DNA of 15,881 nt from Geobacter sp. (GCA_003499925.1 DNRQ01000198.1:8413-24293), one strand, 5' to 3'. Positions 1 to 7,133 are shown, counted from the stretch's first letter. The notes: generated by a model from the letters alone, not told the origin. Made by a program: numbers and translations.

Positions 1-28
1 GCAAAGCTGCACTCTGTGGCGCCTTAGG

Positions 29-107
29 GGAAATCCCCCCCGACCCCCCTTTTTCAAAGGGGGGAGCAAGTATCCTGCTGCCTCGCTCCCTTTTCCAAAG
101 GGGGACC
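29..107. repeat. GC-rich palindromic intergenic repeat at the left edge
   Basis: Two pyrimidine/purine palindromes lie side by side just past the acyl-CoA dehydrogenase stop codon. The clearest is a run of C at 44-49 facing a run of G at 59-64 across a short T-rich/CAAA loop. A second, CTCCCTTTTCCAAAGGGGG, follows at about 86-104. The style matches the other GC-rich intergenic repeats of this window. It could act as an mRNA 3'-end hairpin for the beta-oxidation transcript, but there is no clear T-tract on the minus strand, so I do not call a terminator. The element may continue outside the window. Confidence 0.6.
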
Positions 108-122
108 TTCCTGCCATTATTC

Positions 123-1262
123 CTACGACAGCAGCAGCTTCGAGATCACCACCCGCTGCACCTCGTTGGTCCCTTCGTAGATCTCGGTGATCTTGGCATC
201 GCGGTACATCCGCTCCACCTCGTAATCGACGATGAACCCGTAGCCGCCATGGATCTGGATCGCCTCCTTGGTGACGTAGGTGGCGGCCTCCGAGGCGAGC
301 ATCTTGCACATGGCCGATTCCATGGTGTAGTTCTTTTTGCCGTCCTTGAGGCAGGCGGCCTTGTAGGTCATCAGCTTGCTGGTCTCGATCCTGGCATACA
401 TGTTGGCTAGCTTGAACTGGATCGCCTGCAGATCGCTGATGGGATGACCGAACTGCTTGCGTTCCTTGGAATAGGCCAGCGCCAGGTCGAACGCCCCCTC
501 CGCGATCCCCAGCGCCTGCGAGGCGATGCCGATGCGCCCACCGTTCAAGGTGTCCATGGCGATCTTGAACCCCTGCCCTTCCTGGCCCAGGAGGTTCTCC
601 GCCGGGATCCGGACGTTGTCCAGGGCGAAGGCTGTGGTGTAGCTGCCGCGGATGCCGAGCTTCTTCTCGTTCTTCAGGATCTCGACGCCGGCGGACTGGA
701 GGTCGATGATGAAGGCGGAGACTCCCCTGTGCTTCAGGCTCTTGTCCGAGGTGGCGAAGACCACGCCGGTTCCCTTGTAACCGCCGTTGGTGATGAAGAT
801 CTTGGAACCGTTGATGATGAAGTCGTCCCCATCGCGTTTGTAGGTGGTAGCGAGGGCGCCGGCGTCGCTCCCGGCGTCCGGTTCGGTCAAAAGGAAGCAG
901 CCGATGACCCTGCCGGTGTTCAGGTCGGGGAGCCATTTTTTCTTCTGCGCCTCGGTGCCGAAGGTATAGATCGGGCCGCAGGCCAGGGAGGTGTGGGCAG
1001 AGATGAGAACGCCGCTGGAGCCGCAGGCTTTCGATACCTCCTCGATGACTATGGCGTAGGAGAGCATGTCGAGACCGGCGCCGTCGTACTCCTCAGGGAG
1101 GTAGCTCCCCAGCAGCCCCATTTCTCCCATCTTTTTCACCAGCTGGTCCGGGATCATGTGTTCCTCGTCGATCTGCATCGCGATCGGCTTGATCTCCTTC
1201 TCGACGAAATCCCTGACGGAATCCCTCAACACCCTGTGGTCCTGGCTCAATTCAAAATTCAT
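123..1262 (-). CDS. Short-chain acyl-CoA dehydrogenase (butyryl-CoA dehydrogenase type)
   Basis: A cytoplasmic FAD enzyme that oxidises acyl-CoA to trans-2-enoyl-CoA and passes electrons to ETF. At 379 residues it has the usual family length. Visible signatures are LLTEPDAGSDAGAL near residue 130 (flavin/substrate-binding region) and QIHGGYGF with the C-terminal IYEGTNEVQ. Glu363 in the latter aligns with the catalytic base of SCAD/MCAD-type enzymes. The start at 1262 is supported by an AGGAGG seven bases upstream. It is the last gene of the block thiolase, hbd, enoyl-CoA hydratase, acd. With that company butyryl-CoA is the most likely substrate, but isobutyryl-CoA or another short acyl-CoA cannot be excluded from sequence alone. 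No etfAB gene is adjacent, so the electron acceptor must be encoded elsewhere. Confidence 0.93.
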   Translation of the reverse strand: MNFELSQDHRVLRDSVRDFVEKEIKPIAMQIDEEHMIPDQLVKKMGEMGLLGSYLPEEYDGAGLDMLSYAIVIEEVSKACGSSGVLISAHTSLACGPIYTFGTEAQKKKWLPDLNTGRVIGCFLLTEPDAGSDAGALATTYKRDGDDFIINGSKIFITNGGYKGTGVVFATSDKSLKHRGVSAFIIDLQSAGVEILKNEKKLGIRGSYTTAFALDNVRIPAENLLGQEGQGFKIAMDTLNGGRIGIASQALGIAEGAFDLALAYSKERKQFGHPISDLQAIQFKLANMYARIETSKLMTYKAACLKDGKKNYTMESAMCKMLASEAATYVTKEAIQIHGGYGFIVDYEVERMYRDAKITEIYEGTNEVQRVVISKLLLS

Positions 1263-1372
1263 CTAAAGCCTCCTCGCGAGCTGCGGCATTCAGGACCGGT
1301 GCTTCCGCCCTGGCCGCGGTTATCCGGCCACCCAAACTCCATCTCCCTCCCTTGACCGGAGGGGATCAATTA

Positions 1373-2155
1373 CTATCTCCCCTTGAACTCCGCCTTGCGC
1401 TTCTCGACGAATGCCCCCATCCCCTCTTTCTGGTCTTCGGTCGCGAAAAGCACTCCGAACAGGGAACTCTCGTAGCGGAAGCCGTCTTCTTTGGACATGT
1501 TGAGCCCATTGACGATGGCGTTCTTGGCGTAGCAGACGCCGAGCCGGCCGTTCCTGGCAATCTCCCGGGCAAGTCCCGTCACCTTGTCCGTCAGTTCTGC
1601 CTGCGGGCAGACCTCGTTGACGATCCCCCAGGCCAGAGCCTTCTGGGCGTTGATCATCCTGCCGCTCAAGACCAGCTCCTTGGCCCGGTTCGGTCCGATC
1701 AGCCGTGACAGGTTCTGGGTGCCGCCGAAGCCTGGAATGATGCCGAGGGTAACCTCGGGGAAACCGAATCTGGCGTTCTCCGAGGCATAGATGACATCGC
1801 AGGCAAGCGCCAGTTCCAGGCCGCCGCCGAGTGCATACCCGTTTACCGCAGCGATCACAGGCTTGGTCATCTTTTCCATGAAGAGCATCAGCCGCTGCCC
1901 CTGAAGGGCGAACTGGTGTCCCTGGTAGGAGGTCATCGCCGCCATTTCCTTGATGTCCGCCCCGGCAACGAATGCCTTCTCACCGGCACCGGTGATGATG
2001 ACCACCTGCGCCCTGCTCTCCTGTTCGATCTCGTAGAGGACGCACTCGAGCTCGCCCAGGACTTGGCTATTGAGGGCGTTGAGGCTCTCCGGCCGGTTGA
2101 CCGTGACCAGCGCAACGCCTTCGTTTATTTCATGAAGGATGTTTTTAGCGTCCAT
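1373..2155 (-). CDS. Enoyl-CoA hydratase (crotonase family)
   Basis: Hydrates crotonyl-CoA or a similar 2-enoyl-CoA to the 3-hydroxyacyl-CoA. The protein is 260 residues if started at the ATG at 2155, which has GGAG five bases upstream; the open frame extends further to 2239 but that part runs into an intergenic repeat and has no family similarity. Crotonase hallmarks are present: AGADIKE at 64-70, GGGLEL at 110-115 and FPEVTLGIIPGFGGTQ at 132-147. Glu114 and Glu134 are 20 residues apart, as are the two catalytic glutamates of classical enoyl-CoA hydratases. It lies between hbd and the acyl-CoA dehydrogenase and is very probably part of the same transcript, with a repeat-filled 196-bp gap to hbd and a 110-bp gap to acd. 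Confidence 0.93.
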   Translation of the reverse strand: MDAKNILHEINEGVALVTVNRPESLNALNSQVLGELECVLYEIEQESRAQVVIITGAGEKAFVAGADIKEMAAMTSYQGHQFALQGQRLMLFMEKMTKPVIAAVNGYALGGGLELALACDVIYASENARFGFPEVTLGIIPGFGGTQNLSRLIGPNRAKELVLSGRMINAQKALAWGIVNEVCPQAELTDKVTGLAREIARNGRLGVCYAKNAIVNGLNMSKEDGFRYESSLFGVLFATEDQKEGMGAFVEKRKAEFKGR

Positions 2156-2241
2156 ATCATCTCCTATTGGCAGAATCAGATAAGCCCCGTCAGCAAGGGG
2201 ATTTAGGCGGCGATGTCGGTACTCTTGCAATCGGCGCATTT

Positions 2242-2323
2242 CCCCCCTCTCCCTAACCCTCTCCCACCAGGGGAGAGGGGACTATAAGCCCCCCTCCCTT
2301 CGATGGGAGGGGCTGGGGGAGGG
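2242..2323. repeat. Palindromic intergenic repeat between hbd and enoyl-CoA hydratase
   Basis: This gap holds CCCCTCTCC facing GGGGAGAGGGG (about 2245-2280) and a perfect 8-bp stem, CCCCTCCC at 2291-2298 with GGGAGGGG at 2305-2312, around a TTCGAT loop. It resembles the other dispersed GC-rich repeats of the window. It may fold in the mRNA and separate expression of hbd from the two downstream genes. No gene is visible here. Confidence 0.6.
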
Positions 2324-2351
2324 TGCAAGGGGTCTTTTCGAAAGGGGAGAG

Positions 2352-3197
2352 CTAGTAGCTGTAAAACCCCTTCCCCGACTTCTTCCCCAGATATCCCGCA
2401 TCCACCATCTTCACCAGCAGCGGGCAGGGACGGTACTTGGGATCCTTGAAACCGTTATGAAGCACGTTGCAGATGGCGAGCACCGTATCGAGGCCGATGA
2501 AGTCGGCAAGCTGGAGCGGACCCATCGGCTGATTGGTGCCGAGCTTCATCCCCTTGTCGATGTCCTCCGCCGTGGCGATACCCTCGTACAGCGCGAAGGC
2601 CGCCTCGTTGATCATCGGGATCAGGACGCGGTTCACGATGAACCCGGGGTAGTCCTGGGAAACGGCCATTTCCTTGCCGAGGTTCGCGACCAGTGCGCCG
2701 ATCGCGTGAAAGGTCTCTTCGCTGGTACCCAGACCGCGGATCACTTCGACAAGCTGCATGACCGGCACGGGATTCATGAAGTGCATCCCTATCACCTTGT
2801 CGGGACGCTTTGTTACCGCGCCAATCCTGGTAATGGAAAGGGATGAGGTATTGGAGGCCAGAATGGCATTCTCATTGACGATCTCGTCCAGCTTGCGGAA
2901 CAGCTCGAACTTCAGCGCCTCGTTCTCGCTCGCAGCCTCCACCACCAGGTCACAGCCGGAAAAGTCGCTCAGGTCCCTGGTCACCGAGATCCGGCTCATG
3001 ATTCCCTGGATGCTGGTACTGAAGATGACCCCCTTGTTTGCCTGCCGTTCCAGGTTTTTCTCGATCGACTTCAGCGCCTTCTCAAGCTGCGCCTCCGAGA
3101 TATCGAAAATCAGCACCTGGTATGCATGCTGGGCGAAGACGTGGGCAATGCCGCTGCCCATCTGCCCGGCTCCTAAAACACCGACCACCTTGAACAT
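2352..3197 (-). CDS. hbd: 3-hydroxybutyryl-CoA dehydrogenase
   Basis: NAD(P)-dependent oxidation of 3-hydroxybutyryl-CoA to acetoacetyl-CoA. At 281 residues it is the typical length for the single-domain bacterial enzyme. The N-terminal Rossmann motif GAGQMGSG is at 9-16. The catalytic region ASNTSSLSI (114-122) and IGMHFMNPVPVMQLVEVIRG (136-155) provides Ser118, His139 and Glu151, the expected catalytic residues. The C-terminal domain ends in GYLGKKSGKGFY(S)Y, characteristic of the family. The start is supported by an AGGAGG ending five or six bases upstream. It follows the thiolase gene by 51 bp, a gap filled mostly by a 7-bp tandem repeat, and is surely in the same operon. Confidence 0.95.
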   Translation of the reverse strand: MFKVVGVLGAGQMGSGIAHVFAQHAYQVLIFDISEAQLEKALKSIEKNLERQANKGVIFSTSIQGIMSRISVTRDLSDFSGCDLVVEAASENEALKFELFRKLDEIVNENAILASNTSSLSITRIGAVTKRPDKVIGMHFMNPVPVMQLVEVIRGLGTSEETFHAIGALVANLGKEMAVSQDYPGFIVNRVLIPMINEAAFALYEGIATAEDIDKGMKLGTNQPMGPLQLADFIGLDTVLAICNVLHNGFKDPKYRPCPLLVKMVDAGYLGKKSGKGFYSY

Positions 3198-3212
3198 GTC
3201 AACCTCCTGACC

Positions 3213-3240
3213 TTGAACTTTGAACTTTGAACTTTGAACC
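3213..3240. repeat. Four tandem copies of a 7-bp repeat ahead of hbd
   Basis: Four perfect-phase units, TTGAACT x3 then TTGAACC on the plus strand (3213-3219, 3220-3226, 3227-3233, 3234-3240), fill the gap between the thiolase stop and the hbd ribosome binding site. On the mRNA strand the unit reads AGTTCAA. The array ends about five bases before the AGGAGG of hbd, so a change in copy number would alter the spacing between the two genes but not a reading frame. Confidence 0.9.
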
Positions 3241-3248
3241 TGTTTTTC

Positions 3249-4424
3249 TCACACTCTTTCAAAAATAACCGCTACAGCTTCGCCGCCGCCGATGCAGAGG
3301 GTCGCCAGGCCGTAACGCTTCTGACGCTTGTGCAACTCACGGATCAGGGTGGCTGCCAGCCGGGCGCCGCTGGCGCCGATGGGATGGCCGATGGCGCAGG
3401 AACCGCCGTTCACGTTCACCGTCAAGGGATCGAGATCGAGCTCATTAATGGCTATCATGGTCACCGCGGCAAAGGCCTCATTGATCTCGAAGAGATCTAT
3501 CTCGCTGACCTTGATTCCCGCCCTGGCGCAGGCAGCGTTGATGGCACCGACAGGTGCGTCGGTGTACTGATCGGGGTGCAAACTGCAGGTGGCATAGGCT
3601 ACGATACGCGCCTTGGGTGTCAGTTTGCAGCGCTTGACTGCCGCAGCTCCAGCCAGCAGGCTGAATGCCGCCCCGTCGTTGATGGTAGAGGCATTGGCAG
3701 CGGTGATGGTGCCGTCCTTTCTGAATACCGGTCGGAGCTGGGTTAGCTTGGCAAAATCGACCTTGAACGGCTCCTCATCTTCGGAGACCACTTCGTCGCC
3801 TTTACGTCCCTTCTTGGTGACCGGTGCAATCTCGTCCTTGAATACACCACCCTTGACCGCTTCCTGGGCCAGCCGGTAGGAACGGAGTGCGAAGTCATCC
3901 TGCGCCTCGCGGGTCAACCCATGCTTGCCGACAGCATCCTCGGCGATCTCGCCCATGTGCCGCCCCGTATAAGGGTCCTGCAGCCCGTCGTAAATCATCA
4001 GGTCGATGAGCTGGCCATGCCCCATCCGGTAACCGTTACGCCCTTTTTTCAGGATGAAGGGAGCAAGCGACATGTTCTCCATGCCGCCGGCTATCACCAG
4101 ACCCGAATCCTCCAGCATGATGGAGCCGGCGCCGAGCATGATGGACTTCAGGCCGCTGCCGCAAACCTTGTTGATGGCCAGGGCGTGCGTGCTGTCGGGA
4201 AGACCCGCCGCCCGCATCGCCTGACGGGCCGGGGCCTGACCCGCGCCGCCTCCCAGCACCTGTCCTGCAATCACCTCATCAACCTCAGCCGGATCCAGCC
4301 CGGTTCGCTCCAGGAGAGCCTTTATCACTGAGCCGCCCAAAACAGGCGCCTCCACCTCGGACAGTACCCCGCCAAACGAACCAAACGGCGTTCTCTGAGA
4401 CTCAACGACAAATACGTCTTTCAT
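3249..4424 (-). CDS. Acetyl-CoA acetyltransferase (thiolase)
   Basis: Thiolytic cleavage of acetoacetyl-CoA to two acetyl-CoA (reversible). The product is 391 residues when started at the ATG at 4424. A GTG six bases further upstream is in frame, but it is fused to the GGAGG that gives ideal spacing to the ATG, so ATG is preferred. The catalytic triad is complete: Cys88 in NKVCGSGLKS, His347 in AIGHPIGASGAR and Cys377 in TLCIGGGEA. These positions lie within one residue of the well-studied Zoogloea thiolase. It is the first gene of the beta-oxidation block and sits 24 bp behind a predicted transcription start controlled by the MerR-type operator. Direction cannot be read from sequence, but with the partner genes it fits butyrate oxidation. 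Confidence 0.95.
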   Translation of the reverse strand: MKDVFVVESQRTPFGSFGGVLSEVEAPVLGGSVIKALLERTGLDPAEVDEVIAGQVLGGGAGQAPARQAMRAAGLPDSTHALAINKVCGSGLKSIMLGAGSIMLEDSGLVIAGGMENMSLAPFILKKGRNGYRMGHGQLIDLMIYDGLQDPYTGRHMGEIAEDAVGKHGLTREAQDDFALRSYRLAQEAVKGGVFKDEIAPVTKKGRKGDEVVSEDEEPFKVDFAKLTQLRPVFRKDGTITAANASTINDGAAFSLLAGAAAVKRCKLTPKARIVAYATCSLHPDQYTDAPVGAINAACARAGIKVSEIDLFEINEAFAAVTMIAINELDLDPLTVNVNGGSCAIGHPIGASGARLAATLIRELHKRQKRYGLATLCIGGGEAVAVIFERV

Positions 4425-4447
4425 CGCCACCTCCAGCAGCAGAAATT

Positions 4448-4483
4448 TACAGGGAATATACCTTCAGTTTACGTGCATGTCAA
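4448..4483 (-). promoter_or_regulatory. Sigma70-type promoter of the beta-oxidation operon
   Basis: On the minus strand TTGACA (4483-4478) is followed after exactly 17 bp by TATATT (4460-4455), close to the consensus. The bases upstream of the -35 box are AT-rich (TTTTATATTTGC), resembling an UP element. The predicted transcription start is near 4448, giving a leader of about 24 nt before the thiolase ATG. The operator at 4468-4483 includes the -35 box, so a bound protein would be expected to block RNA polymerase. Confidence 0.8.
4468..4483. promoter_or_regulatory. Putative MerR-family (LiuR-like) operator, thiolase promoter
   Basis: TTTACGTGCATGTCAA is an imperfect palindrome with 12 of 16 positions symmetric. 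It lies inside a 22-bp sequence (4465-4486) found identically at 15190-15211, in the same place relative to a promoter. From memory the TTTACGT half-site resembles the LiuR operator described for branched-chain amino acid and fatty acid catabolic genes of proteobacteria. Assignment to the merR gene of this window is an inference from proximity and motif type. Confidence 0.75.
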
Positions 4484-4731
4484 GCAAATATAAAACATGT
4501 TTCTATGTGAGATGGCTTATTGTCAGCAGCGGGCAGCTTAACCGCAGGCAGCAAGGCTTTCTACGATGTAAAGCTGTTTGCAACTCCGAAAGCTGTGGAC
4601 CCCGATTTTCAGATTTTAGGTATCTTACGTAAAGGGAAAGGGCGGTTGCCGACCCCACCCCCCCTGAAGGGGAGGAAGTTTGTTGCAGCGGAGGTTCAAC
4701 ACCCCCAAATGAGAATTAAATGGATGAAGCC

Positions 4732-4869
4732 AAGGTCCCCTCCCCCGGAGGGGGAAGGCTAGGGAGGGGGAAGGCTAGGGAGGGGAACCGGGCCGATTCT
4801 TTGCCAGAAGCCGCAGTCTTCCCCCCTTCCCCCCTCCCGGCCTCCCCCCTCCGGGGGGAGGAGAGTGAG
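4732..4869 (-). repeat. Dispersed repeat family B, copy 1 (inverted relative to 11373-11483)
   Basis: The reverse complement of this segment aligns along its whole length with 11373-11483. Both contain CTCACTCTCCTCCCCCC, a palindromic GGAGG core, a non-palindromic middle around GAAGAC...GGCTTCTG...AAGAA.CGGC, and the end CCCTCCCTA...CCGGGGGAGGGGA (with gaps). This copy is longer partly because a 16-bp unit is duplicated inside it (see 4747-4785). A conserved middle that does not fold back argues for a true dispersed element and not just GC-rich simple sequence. Confidence 0.75.
4747..4785. repeat. 16-bp tandem duplication inside repeat B
   Basis: GGAGGGGGAAGGCTAG occurs at 4747-4762 and again at 4763-4778, with a partial third copy at 4779-4785. 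The other copy of the element, near 11450-11480, has only one such unit. Confidence 0.85.
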
Positions 4870-4935
4870 TAGGTGTCTGATCGAGATGTTTTGTTGGCCT
4901 CAGACCAAGATCGAAGGGCGGCGCGGAGGGTGGTC

Positions 4936-4970
4936 AAAAAGTAACAAAGGGGCAACCTCTCGGCTGCCCC
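4936..4970 (-). terminator. Rho-independent terminator of the nitroreductase/peptidase operon
   Basis: Reading the minus strand, a 9-bp stem GGGGCAGCC/GGTTGCCCC (one G-U pair) closes a GAGA tetraloop and is followed by TTTGTTACTTTTT. It begins about 42 bases after the peptidase stop codon. The GNRA-type loop and the T-rich tail make this the best intrinsic terminator in the window. Confidence 0.85.
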
Positions 4971-5012
4971 CCTGAAAACTTCTCTCTTTAGTAACCCCGC
5001 CCTCCGGCAGCT

Positions 5013-6182
5013 CTACAGATACACGATATCGTCCGGCAAGTCCGTGATCTTCACGCCGCCCCGGCTGCTCACCGCGAAGGTATTCTCGATCCCGATCACG
5101 CCATGGCCGGGGAGCACGAACTTCGGCTCGATGGCGATGGTCTGCCCGACCTGGAGCGCCACCTTGAACCCCTGGGCCAGCACGGGAAACTCGTCCAGCT
5201 CCAGACCGACGCCATGCCCGACAAACCGGGCATTTTCCCCCGGCGCTCCCATGAAATTCTGCGCCAGCCCCGCGGCCTCCGCCATTTCCGCGGCCTTCAG
5301 AAACAGCTCTTCGCATACGGCCCCGGGCTTCAGGTTGTCAACCAGGTATTGCTGGATCGCGAGCGCCGTGGCAAAGGCATGCTCCAGCTCCGGAGCCAGT
5401 TTGCCGATCACGAAGATTCGCGTCATGTCCACGATGTAGCCGTTGAAAACGCCCGTGTAGTCTATCAGGACCGGGGTATCGGCGCCGATCTGCGCGGCCG
5501 ATGCCCCATGGGGGGAGGCGCTGGACATCCCCTCGCCGGTTACCGCGCCGTCGAAGAAACCGGGATTCCCCGCCGTGGCGGAGGAAACCGCCAAGCCCTG
5601 GAACAGCTCCTGGTTGAAGGCGCGCATCCGCACATAACCCTCGCCACCGGCCTTTCTCAGGCGGTATTCGAACTCCGCGGAGAGGTCCACTTCCCGCATG
5701 CCCTCCTTGAGAAACTCCGGAACCGCCCTGAAGACATCGCAGAGCCTGGCGCCGCTGCTTTTCAGTTTCCCGACTTCCCACGCCGACTTGACCGAGCGGA
5801 TCTCCCGGTTGATCGAGGAGATGTCGACGAAGTCGCGCCCCGGCAGGAGCTTGGCATAGTAGTTATACTGCTGCACCGGTGCCACATCGAAGGTAAAACC
5901 GATCCGCTTTACCTCTGCGCCGAAATTACCGGGAAACTCCTTGCCGGAGGGAAAGGGGCGGGTATCCTCGATGAGGCTCTCACCCCGGGCACGGAGATAG
6001 CTTTTCCGGGCAAAGAGACGCGGGCTCCCCTGGGCCGGGATCCAGAGGGTTGAATTCTGGCGTGTTCCGGAGAAATAGTAGACATCGATGGGGTAGATGA
6101 AAAGTGCGCCATCGATCCCCTTCGCCTTCAGCTCTTGCTGCAGCCTGGCGATTCTCTGTTCCGATTCCATTTTAGTCAGCAT
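5013..6182 (-). CDS. M24-family Xaa-Pro aminopeptidase-like metallopeptidase
   Basis: Probable cytoplasmic dimetal peptidase removing an N-terminal residue before proline; creatinase-fold relatives have other substrates, so the substrate is uncertain. With the ATG at 6182 the protein has 389 residues: an N-terminal creatinase/prolidase-type domain (about 6-135) and a C-terminal pita-bread domain (about 140-385). All five metal ligands of the family are visible: Asp241 and Asp252 (IDYTG ... VDMTR), His323 (VGHGVGLELDEFP), Glu352 (IAIEPKF) and Glu366 (GIENTF). His225 sits where the family has a substrate-binding histidine. The start at 6182 overlaps the nitroreductase end by 11 bp and has a GGGGGA six bases upstream. 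An alternative ATG at 6170, just after the nitroreductase TAA, would give 385 residues. No link to the acyl-CoA pathway is evident. Confidence 0.88.
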   Translation of the reverse strand: MLTKMESEQRIARLQQELKAKGIDGALFIYPIDVYYFSGTRQNSTLWIPAQGSPRLFARKSYLRARGESLIEDTRPFPSGKEFPGNFGAEVKRIGFTFDVAPVQQYNYYAKLLPGRDFVDISSINREIRSVKSAWEVGKLKSSGARLCDVFRAVPEFLKEGMREVDLSAEFEYRLRKAGGEGYVRMRAFNQELFQGLAVSSATAGNPGFFDGAVTGEGMSSASPHGASAAQIGADTPVLIDYTGVFNGYIVDMTRIFVIGKLAPELEHAFATALAIQQYLVDNLKPGAVCEELFLKAAEMAEAAGLAQNFMGAPGENARFVGHGVGLELDEFPVLAQGFKVALQVGQTIAIEPKFVLPGHGVIGIENTFAVSSRGGVKITDLPDDIVYL

Positions 6183-6711
6183 CGGTCGTCCCCCAGTCGT
6201 TGAAGTAGGCAATCTCCGTCAGATCCTTGCGCGGCCGCTGTTTCGGCTCCTGGTCCGGATAACCGAGCGGCGTTACCCCGACCACCCTGATCCCCGCGGG
6301 GATGCCGAGCACGTTCTTTATGGCTGCCTCATCGTACCAACCCATCCAGCAGGTGCCAAGCCCGAGGCTGAAAGCCGCGAGGCAGATATGCTCGAAAGCG
6401 ATGGCGGTGTCGGCGATGTAATATTCGATGCCGTTTTCCACCCCCGACTCGGCCGGGTCGGCACACACCACGAGCAGCACCGGCGCCTGGGCCAGCGCCT
6501 TTTTCCCCGGGTTATCCTCCGGAAAGGCGCCCATCAGCGCGTCCTTTTTCGCCGCCGAGTTCAGCACCAGGAAGCGCCAGCATTGACTGTTCTTCCAGGA
6601 AGGCGCCAGGCGTGCCGCATCCAGCACCTGGCCGACCTTGTCCCACTCAACCTGGGTATCCTTATATTTCCTGATGCTCCTTCTATTGTTTATTGCCTGT
6701 AAAACATACAT
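6172..6711 (-). CDS. Nitroreductase-family FMN oxidoreductase
   Basis: A 179-residue single-domain protein of the nitroreductase superfamily, expected to bind FMN as a dimer and use NAD(P)H; the physiological substrate cannot be told from sequence. Family features are RRSIRKY at 10-16 (phosphate-contacting arginines), APSWKNSQCWRFLVL at 36-50, the GLGTCWMGWY segment at 117-126 and the C-terminal PRKDLTEIAYFNDWG at 160-174. The start at 6711 is the only in-frame ATG; the upstream GGGGGAC is a weak ribosome binding site with short spacing. It is co-transcribed with the peptidase, with which it shares 11 bp. Confidence 0.88.
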   Translation of the reverse strand: MYVLQAINNRRSIRKYKDTQVEWDKVGQVLDAARLAPSWKNSQCWRFLVLNSAAKKDALMGAFPEDNPGKKALAQAPVLLVVCADPAESGVENGIEYYIADTAIAFEHICLAAFSLGLGTCWMGWYDEAAIKNVLGIPAGIRVVGVTPLGYPDQEPKQRPRKDLTEIAYFNDWGTTDAD

Positions 6712-7133
6712 AGGTCCCCCTGCGTGGTATTGGAACTGATTAGAGGGTCATCCCCTCGCCCTCCGGGAGAGGGGCAGGGGTGAGGGCGGCGCCTTAGCGT
6801 TTATCAGCTTACTAGCAAGAACAGAAATAACTACCTGATTAGCAAGGATCTTCCGCTGAAAAAACTCCCTCCCCTTCAAGGGGAGGGTGGGGGTGGGGAT
6901 GGGGTAGTAGCGGCGCAAAAAAACCCCATCCCCCTCCTGACCTCCCCCTTGAAGGGGGAGGAACCTGAACAGCGGAAGATCATCGCTAGTCGGAAATGAA
7001 CTATGCCGGCCTTGGTCCGCCAGAACCGCAACTCCCTCACCCCGGCCCTCTCCCGGTGGGAGAGGGAGAGTTGGCTTCGAGAGGGTGCTGGCACGCTGGC
7101 CTCCTTAAAGCTATTCCCTTAAAGTTGTTCTCT
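6712..7133. other. Repeat-filled intergenic region between icmF and nitroreductase gene
   Basis: About 420 bp with no convincing gene. It holds a nested arrangement. An outer inverted pair lies at 6749-6787 and 7031-7069: a CCTCNCCC...CGGGAGAGGG.C.GGGGTGAGGG sequence and its reverse complement. Between them sits the family A element at 6847-6981. The AT-richer stretch 6795-6850 between repeats contains TTACTAGCAAG and TGATTAGCAAG and could hold the nitroreductase promoter, but I see no convincing -35/-10 pair. Confidence 0.6.
6847..6981. repeat. Dispersed repeat family A, copy 1 (downstream of icmF)
   Basis: A 135-bp element with perfect 12-bp terminal inverted repeats, GATCTTCCGCTG at 6847-6858 and CAGCGGAAGATC at 6970-6981. 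The interior is itself palindromic: CTCCCCTTCAAGGGGAGG on the left, a GGGGATGGGG/CCCCATCCCC pair, and CTCCCCCTTGAAGGGGGAGG on the right. A clear relative in the same orientation lies at 10475-10601, beyond the other end of icmF. The layout resembles a miniature inverted-repeat or REP/BIME-like element. No target-site duplication or transposase is evident. Confidence 0.8.

Larger units (their letters stand above)
4484..5012. other. Intergenic region between thiolase promoter and peptidase gene
   Basis: About 530 bp without a convincing gene. From left to right it holds the AT-rich upstream part of the thiolase promoter and a stretch with no recognisable feature (about 4510-4650). At 4624-4639 there is a TTACGTAAAGG sequence that matches one half of the operator at merR. 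The dispersed repeat follows at 4732-4869, then the terminator of the peptidase operon at 4936-4970. Open frames across it have no family features. Confidence 0.6.

Noticed and set aside
37..107. Terminator of the beta-oxidation operon at the left edge
   Set aside because: Strong hairpins are present but no T-tract follows on the minus strand, and the same type of hairpin occurs between genes of the same operon.
2156..2239. N-terminal extension of the enoyl-CoA hydratase to 2239
   Set aside because: The extension runs toward the intergenic repeat, has no crotonase similarity, and the ATG at 2155 has a proper ribosome binding site.
4624..4639. TTACGTAAAGG sequence as a further MerR operator
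   Set aside because: It has only one good half-site and no promoter beside it. The match to the merR site is interesting but not enough to call it.
4650..4870. CRISPR-like array from repeated GC-rich blocks
   Set aside because: The repeats are palindromic intergenic elements with a short 16-bp tandem unit. There are no regular unique spacers and no cas genes.
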